From positions 182,275 to 211,388 of the forward strand of contig NMRA01000112.1 of the NCBI GenBank assembly GCA_002633005.1: a stretch of DNA of 29,114 bases, written 5' to 3'. Below the pieces are notes generated by a model. The model saw only the letters and a list, made by a program, of their open reading frames with translations, did not search any database and was not told the origin of the DNA. The stretch is from Phoronis australis. Taxonomy: Eukaryota > Phoronida > Phoronidae. How positions within the stretch are numbered: the stretch's first letter is position 1; each line of letters begins with the position of its first letter. Made by a program: the position numbers and the translations under genes. Shown piece after piece: positions 23,601-29,114 of this stretch.

Positions 23601-24199
23601 TATTGTCTTTTATCGCCACTAATTTAGTGGATGCTTTTTGCATTCTAAAAGTGCATTCCTACCAATTTCTATCTTTTCATTACATCAGTGTTAGGATATT
23701 TATTTCTGAGTAAGAGAACCTGACATGAGTTATTCGTGCCCCGTGTGGTAAACGTACTTCTGTGTAACTAAAATAAATTTGACCTAGTTTCTAACACGCA
23801 CAACCTCTACTTACACGCACAGGGGGTGAGGCTAGTATCTTTAACTTCCACACTGCACTTATAAATGTTACATCTGAGTTGATCAACCTGATTTCTTGTG
23901 TTTGGTATCTTCGTTGACTAGGGCCCAAAACCACCAAACTGTTGCTGAGACTCATTTAAAAATTGACTAATAGTGTGGCACAGTGTGGTTTAACTAAATT
24001 TTCACGCCAATGTTATTCATGGAGTTCAGTTGTTCCGGGTCTAAAGAATGGTCAGTTGTGCTCATGAATCAGTTGTTGTTGTTGCCTTTCATATTTATGG
24101 GTTTTATATTCTTTAGATTATGATCGGAATCATCAATGTCGCAGTTCCAGTCTCCTAGATGTTAGAGTTCCACCTGTGGGCGAGTCTGCGCAGTTGTAG
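8484..24199 (+). CDS. Sushi (CCP)-domain single-pass membrane protein, 8 exons, 5' incomplete
   Basis: Eight exons with consensus AG/GT borders join into one frame of 1,052 nt, about 350 residues plus a TAG stop. The order is a sushi domain, a hydrophilic stalk of about 90 residues, one transmembrane helix, then a cytoplasmic tail of about 180 residues. Sushi domains usually bind proteins at the cell surface (complement regulators, selectins, adhesion receptors), so a cell-surface receptor or adhesion role is likely, but the ligand is unknown. Introns are 661, 885, 2311, 6145, 112, 2169 and 2381 bp, all phase 1. The first visible exon starts inside a codon, and no signal peptide or start codon was found in the 8.4 kb upstream, so the N-terminus is probably outside the window. 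I recognise no family from the tail. The splice model is by eye, without transcript support. Confidence 0.82.
8959..8992. repeat. Short tandem duplication in intron
   Basis: The phrase TAGCATTTGGTTGGT occurs twice in a row, 16 bp apart, in the intron between the sushi and stalk exons. Confidence 0.7.
9358..9630 (+). CDS. Exon: extracellular stalk, Ser/Thr/Asp-rich
   Basis: The exon is 273 nt, open throughout in the frame set by the sushi exon, preceded by TTTTTTAG and followed by GTGAGT. It encodes about 91 hydrophilic residues rich in Ser, Thr, Asp, Asn and Gly, with no cysteine and no recognisable fold. Two N-glycosylation sequons are visible (NES and NRT), and Thr/Ser clusters such as GPGSTTSDG could carry O-glycans. 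Its place between the sushi domain and the membrane helix, and its composition, suggest an extended stalk. Both ends are phase 1, so skipping it would shorten the stalk without changing frame. Confidence 0.82.
9930..10260. repeat. Cryptic TGTTG/CATTG-rich simple sequence
   Basis: Imperfect reiteration of TGTTG, TTGGCATTG and GTTGTTGTT fills this part of the intron before the membrane exon. It creates a spurious Asn/Asp-rich frame on the minus strand. It looks like a decayed trinucleotide-type repeat. Confidence 0.6.
10516..10605 (+). CDS. Exon: transmembrane helix
   Basis: This 90-nt phase 1-1 exon lies between TTACAG and GTGAGT. It encodes a single hydrophobic helix of about 24 residues starting VVGIILGSLG and ending LLIYC, followed at once by KRR, a typical stop-transfer signal that puts the downstream part in the cytoplasm. 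GIILG fits the GxxxG helix-packing pattern, so dimerisation in the membrane is possible. The Cys beside the basic cluster is a plausible palmitoylation site. Because the exon is symmetric and holds the whole helix, skipping it would give a secreted, in-frame protein with the tail still attached. Confidence 0.88.
10758..10925. repeat. Short degenerate repeats around GCCCA
   Basis: At least five phrases of the form AA(C/G)(C/G)GCCCA(C/T), several followed by CTCGGT, occur at spacings of about 15-50 bp in the third intron. It is an interspersed repeat fragment or degenerate satellite. There is no coding frame. Confidence 0.6.
12105..12280. repeat. Minisatellite, 44 bp x 4
   Basis: Four units start CATTTGGTA(A/G)AACCCTG and end GCTATC with one to five substitutions each and no length change. 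They lie in the intron between the membrane exon and the first tail exon. Confidence 0.95.
12917..13015 (+). CDS. Exon: cytoplasmic tail, segment 1
   Basis: A 99-nt phase 1-1 exon between TTTTAG and GTAAGA. It encodes about 33 residues, beginning DSKNCIERAGEESLNC and then a Ser/Thr-rich run (TTSVDTSISSDAS) with acidic residues nearby, as in casein-kinase-type phosphorylation stretches. Three cysteines are present. No known domain is recognised. It is supported by its open frame, good splice sites and agreement of phase with both neighbours. Confidence 0.7.
13016..14040. other. Intron sequence, nothing recognised
   Basis: AT-rich first part of the 6.1-kb intron. No exon, repeat or RNA gene could be supported. 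Confidence 0.5.
14041..15060. promoter_or_regulatory. CpG-richer intronic segment with CRE and E-box palindromes
   Basis: Against an AT-rich, CpG-poor background this kilobase has many CpGs (around 14165-14220, 14550 and 14960-15030). It carries a perfect CRE, TGACGTCA, at 14047-14054 and a perfect USF/CLEAR-type palindrome, GTCACGTGAC, at 15020-15029. On the minus strand the sequence ending at 14869 is followed by GTGAGT, a consensus donor, so an antisense non-coding first exon is possible. A promoter or enhancer role is inference. Confidence 0.35.
15217..15940 (+). repeat. Dispersed repeat, copy B
   Basis: Homologous to 296-820 in the same orientation, with an extra 207 bp at 15529-15735. 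Its equivalent of the 74-bp repeat (about 15391-15456) is present once, diverged and shortened. The two copies lie about 15 kb apart on either side of several exons. Confidence 0.8.
16105..17785 (-). other. Possible 3' end of a nested antisense gene
   Basis: On the minus strand a frame opens after an AG acceptor at 17786-17787 and runs to 17421. Downstream sequence is AT-rich and reaches AATAAA (minus strand; + positions 16116-16121). The frame starts GYFGCVEVQRKSGGCGRAVV and contains DDVDVTHDRYIVCC and FECFHDKSKKGEA. Its GC-richer codons contrast with its surroundings. No ATG is in frame, so an upstream exon would be required. I do not recognise the protein, and the 15-bp minisatellite would lie inside the transcript. 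A pseudogene or chance frame is quite possible. Confidence 0.25.
16905..17152. repeat. Minisatellite, 15/14 bp, about 17 units
   Basis: Units of GTTACAGCCTGGCCC (15 bp) are followed by units lacking one T (14 bp), with a few variant units at the ends. The 15-bp part stays open and would read Leu-Gln-Pro-Gly-Pro; the 14-bp units then break that frame, so it is not taken as coding. Confidence 0.95.
17790..18700. other. Intron sequence, nothing recognised
   Basis: AT-rich. Frames at 17894-18208 and 18323-18556 have no recognisable motif. A TGAGTCA AP-1-like site lies at 17848-17854. Confidence 0.45.
18710..19010 (+). repeat. tRNA-like SINE remnant with 88-bp tandem tail, x3
   Basis: GTTCGAATCCT at 18749-18759 matches the RNA polymerase III B box, and TGGCCTTGTGG about 35 bp upstream resembles an A box, which suggests a tRNA-derived SINE head. 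From 18752 an 88-bp unit is repeated almost exactly (18752, 18840, 18928), each with CCTTGGGT and AGCTCCTCAGCTTGGT. The third unit ends at about 19008. It lies about 150 bp before the second tail exon. Confidence 0.65.
19161..19253 (+). CDS. Exon: cytoplasmic tail, segment 2
   Basis: A 93-nt phase 1-1 exon between TTTTTATAG and GTAATG (a slightly weaker donor), after the longest intron (6.1 kb) and only 112 bp before the next exon. It encodes about 31 residues starting GCSSDCPLIDHK and ending RPSTLCT, with three cysteines and a mixed charged middle. No family is recognised. The short following intron suggests that it and the next exon are usually spliced together. Confidence 0.7.
19366..19515 (+). 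CDS. Exon: cytoplasmic tail, segment 3
   Basis: A 150-nt phase 1-1 exon between TTTTTAG and GTAAGT. It encodes about 50 polar residues rich in Gln, Ser and Thr (for example GHTGVQQNESRQHLSG and CIQTKGSASTYGGAQE), with two cysteines and one Tyr in an STYGG context. It looks disordered. It is supported by the open frame and consensus splice sites; no function is inferred. Confidence 0.72.
19645..20074. repeat. Minisatellite, 43 bp x 10, with GATA and E-box motifs
   Basis: Ten units of exactly 43 bp, nearly identical, begin CAGAATGTTTGCGTTC. Each contains TGATAAG, and nine of ten contain CCACGTGA five bases further on; unit 8 reads CCCCGTGA instead. The array starts 130 bp after the third tail exon, inside intron 6. 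Confidence 0.97.
20085..21684. other. Intron sequence with one small hairpin
   Basis: Mostly featureless AT-rich intron. TAGGCTAGGC at 20791-20800 is exactly complementary to 20869-20878, giving a hairpin with a 68-nt loop. The end is the TTACAG acceptor of the Tyr-motif microexon. Confidence 0.5.
21685..21735 (+). CDS. Exon: cytoplasmic tail microexon with Tyr motif
   Basis: A 51-nt phase 1-1 exon between TTACAG and GTAAGT. It encodes NEDVYKLDFIPAKNVEI. EDVYKLDF is an acidic-flanked tyrosine of the kind Src-family kinases phosphorylate and SH2 domains bind; this is a motif-level inference only. The exon is short and flanked by introns over 2 kb, which makes it a good candidate for regulated inclusion. 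Confidence 0.7.
21930..23500. repeat. Degenerate copies of the right-end repeat family
   Basis: The stretch opens with GTTGCCGCCATCATCTGTCT, close to ATTGCCGTCATCACTGTCT near 28018. It contains CCCCTAGTGGCAATTTT at 22057-22073, the hallmark of the right-end array. Phrases such as ATTTTTGTGGGA (about 22552 and 23132) and AATTTGGCTCAA / GATTTGGCTCAA (22180 and 23333) recur. Divergence is high, so this is an old insertion in intron 7. Confidence 0.5.
24117..24199 (+). CDS. Terminal coding exon with stop codon
   Basis: The exon follows TTCTTTAG in the phase left by the microexon and runs 27 codons to TAG at 24197-24199. It encodes DYDRNHQCRSSSLLDV and ends PVGESAQL. The IDYDRN context across the junction gives a second tail tyrosine. 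The C-terminus AQL is at best a weak class II PDZ ligand. No open frame continues beyond the stop, and AT-rich sequence typical of a 3' UTR follows. Confidence 0.72.
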
Positions 24200-27100
24200 C
24201 TGACATTAAAGTTGTGAGCTCTGCCGTATGTGAGGTATTGTCAAAAGTGGAGAACTATTGTTAATGTGAGCGATGGCATTTGATCTTCTGTTTGGCAGCG
24301 AAAATACTAGTCGTAGACTGGTCTTCACAAAAATTGAAAGCGTGAAGTGAACAGCTCAGTGTGACGGCTAAGGTGGCCGATAAAGGACTTTAAAGGAAGA
24401 CATGTTTTGTTTTTTATAATATAAACTTGGTGTCGAGTTTCTTGTATAGTGCAGTAAGATGTTACTGAGGCTTAACTATTCAAATCGGCAAGTGTTTGAC
24501 CCATTGAATCTCTAAATTTCTGTGAAAACTGGGTAAAAAGCTCCTTCTGGAAATGGGAAAATGCTGTAAATCAACAAAAAGGTTGTAACTATAGCCTGAC
24601 AAGTGGTCACCCTATTGCATTTTACTATGGGTGCAATGTGACCAAGTACAGCTTGCACTACCTGGGAGAAGTGGTATACATACCTCCTGTGAAAATCCGT
24701 CATCTTTAAACTCACCTTACACAATGCAATGTGGGTAGAGGGTTTACTGTCTCATGGTTGTACATGTAAACAATGCAATACCACGCCAGGCTGTTACAAA
24801 TATTGCCCTAAAACAATGAACAACTCATTTAAAGTCGAATGTGATTGTGATCCTTACCTTCCTTTGACATCAGTGTAAATCTCAATTCATGCATTTTAGT
24901 AATTTTTTTAAAAGCACTCCACTGAGGTCAGGCAAATCGCGGGGCGGGCTGACCCTGGTCGTTGATGTCTGCTGGGGGCTGTTTCGTAATAAGTGTTGCT
25001 CAAGTGGTAAGTTCAACGGTCAAACGTTATGTAAAAATCGGTAGACTTCGCCATTGGTAATTCAGCACATGACCAACAGGTTGTTGGCTTTGTTTTTACT
25101 CATCTATTTCGGAATACACTTTAATTTGTGCGTGATTAAGACTTGAGCTAGCAAAATTCATAGATTATTGAATCAACTAAATATTTCTGAAGACTCGCAT
25201 GCTAAAGACAATCTTTGGAACATCAATTTTGAAAGGGATTATTTACACTTCTCACTGCAACGGCCAAGTTCTCATACAAACGAAATGTACAAAGTCAGTA
25301 TTAACCTGTCTGAAAATAGTAATCTTCCACTTAGAGCAACAAACAGCATATCAGCTACAGCACATTTAAAAAGAACAATTTACAGTTTTCGGTACAATGA
25401 CTAAGATTTTTAGCAACAAAATGAAATGTACAAAATCAACAAAAGCACTAGGGGATTGTCTCACCACAGTCATTATTAATGCCAGTTTATCTGTATTTAA
25501 TCATTTTATTTACTAGTAACTTTCATTGAGTAATTTTCCCGTCTGGACTGTCGGCTGTAATTGGGATTTTGGTTAAGTAAGTTTAGACTGGCTAACGGTC
25601 ATATGCTGATAAGAAAGCGAATGCCTCTCTCCTTAGCCATGAGAGGTCACTAGTGACTAGCAATAGTGTTGTCAGTAATACGTTTTGAAAGTATTTTTCG
25701 AGGCAGTGATTAATGAGACATTAGAGACTGGCAGGATGTAGTGTTTGTTGACATTTATGTATTGGACATAAAAGCTGTATGTTATGAATATCTGTCAAGT
25801 TCACTATCTACTGAATTGGAAGCTGCTTATTGTAAACAACCAGTTGACACAGTGTGCCTTTAAACTTTTGATTTATTTTTGTTGCAAGAAATCTGCAACA
25901 ATATTAATTTATTAATTTCCTTGAGTTCTCTGGGTGATGATTTGCATACCTGATATCATGCTTCAGATTTTGCGAATTTTGTTTTACGTTGTGGTCCCAC
26001 AAATTGTGTATATAATTTCAAAACTCCTTTTAAAACTTAAATAATGTGTTTTCAAGATTTTTTGTGGTTATGCACGACAGGTTGTTTTGCAACATACTGG
26101 TTTCAGGCTGTAAATAATGCTTTGTAAATATCGAATGCGGTAAACTTTCCAGAAATTGGAACACAATTGAAGGCCTTAATTATTTTTTCGTTTGGTCTTG
26201 TAAGAAATGTTCAAAATTTCATTGTGTTTATTGATGACTACTGTAAATTTTTCAATTAAGTATTAAGTAAAATTGTCTTGTTTACTCTTGTTGAAAATTT
26301 TGAGGTAACGAAATTTTGCTGTTCTGCCCAAAACTCGGGCTTTCCCATCGGACCAGTTCTCCTAAATATTCTGCTATAAAATCTCTTGGTTTAGTTGGAA
26401 GCAAATTATGCAAGTTGTACTGTGCTGTGTTTAGCTTCCACAGCAGCAATTTGTCTTTGATTGTCATGACATTTAGTGCTCTCTTTGTGCTTTTAAGTAC
26501 TGGCATTGATTTTGGTGCTTGAAACTTTTCTTATGCCAGAAAATATTGCTTATGTAGACTTATGTATCATGTCTCAGGTGTAAAGGTAAGTTGTGGTTGG
26601 TGAGAGAAGTGTGTTTTGCAAAATGTATAAAAATCTGTTATTCTTGATAAGGATACCCTTATGTCATTTTAGCTTGCTGGTGAGATTAGCTTCTAGCAAA
26701 GAATGTATTGTAGTGCAGGGTGTAATGCTTTCTCTGTTTTCTCACCTTAAGTGGGGCAGACGTACTTATGGAGTACTAGGAATACCAAAAAGATACCTGT
26801 GGCTTTTTGTCATATGTTACTGGTAAGATGAAATGAAGATATTGTTAAGCAATTGTTAAATAATTATTTGAAATGCCCTGAACATAACTTGTTGTATGCT
26901 ACCATGTGGTGGGATGTTACTGTTAAATTTTACCCGTGATTTGAGTTCAGAAGATAATGTCCTCTAATAATACCTGGTAATAATACCTGGATTAGAAATA
27001 GTGCCCCGCCTGTTAACTGTTGTATGCTGTTAGTATTCTCTAAAGGTTTTGAAATGTTATGTTTTTTAATTTTGTAAAAAAAGAATTTTGCACTGTATTT

Positions 27101-27910
27101 TAAGTGTACAAAAATGCTTATGTATATGAAGTGTACAAAATGCTTATGTATAAGTAATAATGGGATTTGGATGCGGTAGCGAACGAATGTTACCCTACGG
27201 TATATTTGAAACATGACATAGTATATTTTTAAACCATTGTTGTACAGAACTGTTCTCGCTTAAGGTTATGTAGTGCCTTTGAAAAATTCCAAACTTGTCT
27301 CTCTTTGGAACATCAATATGTAGAAATGACTGGTTGGATTCATATAATACTTCCACAAATCATGCTTCATGCGTTATTTTTCAAAATACCTTTAAGTATT
27401 GAACTTAAAATGCTCCACTTTTGTGAGAGGGTGTGTCAGAAATATGAAATGATTTGTATGAAAAACTCAAATGTTGCATAAAATGAAAACTGAATTATAG
27501 TTGGAAGTATTTATGTCAAACGATATTTGATCATGTTAAGGTACTGTTGTGCTATAAATGTACCTTTCGTTTTGCTAAATTTTACAAACCAGTCAGTCAC
27601 CCAGTTAATGCAAAATGGTATGAAGTAAAAAAATGTGCAGGCTTTCCACTTTCGGAAAATATATACTTTTATAGAGTTGAATTATGTAATTTTTGTAAAT
27701 AAGTGAGTAAATATACCACTTGGGGACAAGGAAGGTCCTAAATAACTTTAAAGGTTCATGTATGAGCACAGACATGATGGTGGTCTGTTATGGTCATGTT
27801 GATGTCTTAACACATGGATTCTTTGATTAGTCATCCATAAACTTAAGAATTAAATCTTATATTGACTGTTGGAATATTTTTCTTCAATAAAGAGTGGTGA
27901 ATTCCGCTTG
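24200..27910 (+). other. Probable 3' UTR of the sushi-domain gene
   Basis: About 3.7 kb of AT-rich sequence follows the stop, with no convincing open frame and no AATAAA hexamer noticed before 27886. Four exact Pumilio-type octamers (TGTANATA) are present at 26007, 26109, 26123 and 27694. Short tandem duplications occur at about 26967-26993 (TAATAATACCTGG) and 27105-27150. Continuity of the UTR as one exon is assumed. Confidence 0.55.
27886..27891 (+). terminator. Poly(A) signal AATAAA
   Basis: A canonical AATAAA is followed within 15-35 nt by GTGG and a long T-rich tract (about 27905-27920), the expected layout for cleavage and polyadenylation. It is the best 3' end for the sushi-domain gene. 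The repeat array begins about 100 bp downstream. Confidence 0.65.
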
Positions 27911-27989
27911 TTTTTTTCTGCTTTCCCCAAAGGTGTATCTTGGGGGTGTTTTAATCGTGATGGGTAAAATAATATTCCTATTATTATGC

Positions 27990-29114
27990 GCCCACATATT
28001 TATATGGGGGTGCATATTGCCGTCATCACTGTCTCGGCATTCTGGCGTCTGGGCGTCCGCGGCTGTGTCTCCTAAACCCCTTGCAGGAACTTATTGAAGT
28101 TTGGAAGGTGTGTTCCTATAGGGTTGACGAAAGAGGACGACGAGTTTCGGATTGTCCCGAATACCGCTGTGCCCCCTAGTGGCAATTTTAGTTTTTTCCG
28201 TTTGCCTCTATATCTTCAAAGGTCCTCAACCGATTTTCATGAAATTTGGTTCTTAGGCATCTATTAATTAGGGGACACTATCCTTTCGTTTTCGGGTGGA
28301 TTCGAGGTATTTTGCGCCATCTAGTGGCCATTTTTAGTATTTTCGTGCCAGTTTTTTGGCGTCCGCCCCTCTGTCAACCAAATCATTCTAAGGATGGTTG
28401 CGAAAATTGGCATGTATGTTATTACTACGAAGAGGACGGTCGACGATGATTTTCCAACGACTTCGACTACTGTGGCGCCTCCTAGTGGCAGTTTTTTTTG
28501 TTTTTGTGCCCATAGCTGTATCTCCTAAAGGCTCTACGGTATCTTTATTACATGCAGCAAATGTATTTATAAGATGTTGACAGTGGATGACGACGAGTTT
28601 TGGACAGACCTGAATACCACTGTGCCCCCTAGTGGCAATTTTAGTTTTTTACGTCTGCCGCTGTATCTTCAAGGGTCCTCAACCGATTTTCATGAAATTG
28701 GCACATACGCATCTAATAGTGAGATGATGCTATCTTCCTATTTTCGGATGGATTTGACATAGTTTGCGCCACCTAGTGGCCATTTTTACTGTTGTCGAGT
28801 CTGTTTTTGTCCTCTACCCTTGTATCAACCAAACCCCTCTAAGGATGATTGTGAAGATTGGCATGTATGTTGTTACTAGTTAAAGGACAGCTTACGTTGA
28901 TTTTTCGACGACTTGAACTACTATGGCGCTGTCCTAGCGGCAGTTTTGTTTTTTGCGCCCATGGCTGTATCTCCTAAACTGTTCAAGTTGCAGGATCTGT
29001 ACTTAATTTAGCAGGGATGTTGACAACGGAAGACGATGACTTAAAGACGGGTCCTACTAACACTGCCCCCTAGTGGCTATTTTATTCAGTTTTCCTCTGT
29101 TTCTCTGAAGTTCC
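27990..29114 (+). repeat. Higher-order tandem repeat: about 150-bp monomers in about 450-bp triplets
   Basis: Three monomer types, marked by their CTAGTGGC boxes, repeat in order: A at 28171, 28624 and 29065; B at 28314 and 28766; C at 28475 and 28926. Same-type spacing is 441-453 bp and neighbour spacing 139-161 bp. Monomers share phrases such as CTGTATCTCCTAAA, CCGATTTTCATGAAAT and GGCATGTATGTT. The array runs off the window's right end. No protein is likely, although short frames occur. Confidence 0.88.
28171..29078 (-). promoter_or_regulatory. Array of CTCF-core-like motifs
   Basis: Read on the minus strand the boxes are TGCCACTAGGGGGC (28171-28184 and 28624-28637), TGGCCACTAGATGGCGC (28314-28330), TGCCACTAGGAGGCGC (28475-28490), TGGCCACTAGGTGGCGC (28766-28782), a decayed box (28926-28942) and AGCCACTAGGGGGC (29065-29078). 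Four match the known CTCF core CCASYAGRKGGC exactly and others differ at one base. All have the same orientation. Binding is inferred from the motif only. Confidence 0.5.

Noticed and set aside
25168-25404. 78-codon frame after the stop codon as an extra exon
   Set aside because: Starts at TTG, no good acceptor in phase, and the preceding exon already ends in a stop; left as 3' UTR.

Overview
The window looks like intron-rich, AT-rich nuclear DNA of an animal, probably a marine invertebrate; the sequence alone does not let me name the species. There are no bacterial-style operons. The signs of a metazoan are GT-AG introns of 0.1-6 kb, a sushi (CCP) domain exon, a transmembrane exon, a long AT-rich 3' UTR with an AATAAA signal, a tRNA-like SINE remnant, a foldback MITE-like element and several minisatellites.

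The one gene I can support well is on the + strand. Eight exons (8484-8696, 9358-9630, 10516-10605, 12917-13015, 19161-19253, 19366-19515, 21685-21735, 24117-24199) join in one open frame. They encode the last 350 or so residues of a single-pass membrane protein: a six-cysteine, selectin-like sushi domain, a hydrophilic Ser/Thr/Asp-rich stalk, one transmembrane helix with a KRR stop-transfer signal, and a cytoplasmic tail of about 180 residues that I cannot assign to a family. All seven introns inside the window, and the one entering the first exon, are phase 1, so each internal exon is a multiple of three and could be skipped without a frameshift. The 5' end (signal peptide, start codon, any further sushi domains) is not recognisable here and is probably to the left. 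A 3' UTR of about 3.7 kb runs to a poly(A) signal at 27886.

Region by region: 1-8483 is non-coding and holds a dispersed repeat with a perfect palindrome (176-820), a hairpin and its truncated duplicate beside an unresolved N (5653-6039), and a MITE-like foldback (6551-7051). 8484-13015 holds the sushi, stalk, membrane and first tail exons. The 6.1-kb fourth intron (13016-19160) holds a CpG-richer segment with perfect CRE and E-box palindromes, a second copy of the dispersed repeat, a possible nested antisense gene (about 16.1-17.8 kb, weak), a 15/14-bp minisatellite and an 88-bp SINE-like tandem. The sixth intron has a ten-unit 43-bp minisatellite carrying a GATA site and a CACGTG E-box in nearly every unit. 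The seventh intron holds old copies of a repeat that reappears after the gene. The right end (about 27990-29114) is a higher-order tandem repeat: monomers of about 150 bp grouped in threes (about 450 bp), each with a close match to the bilaterian CTCF core motif.

The most interesting items are the CTCF-like higher-order repeat just past the gene's poly(A) site, the GATA/E-box array, and the unassigned all-phase-1 tail of the membrane protein. No complete novel defence or enzymatic system is visible.
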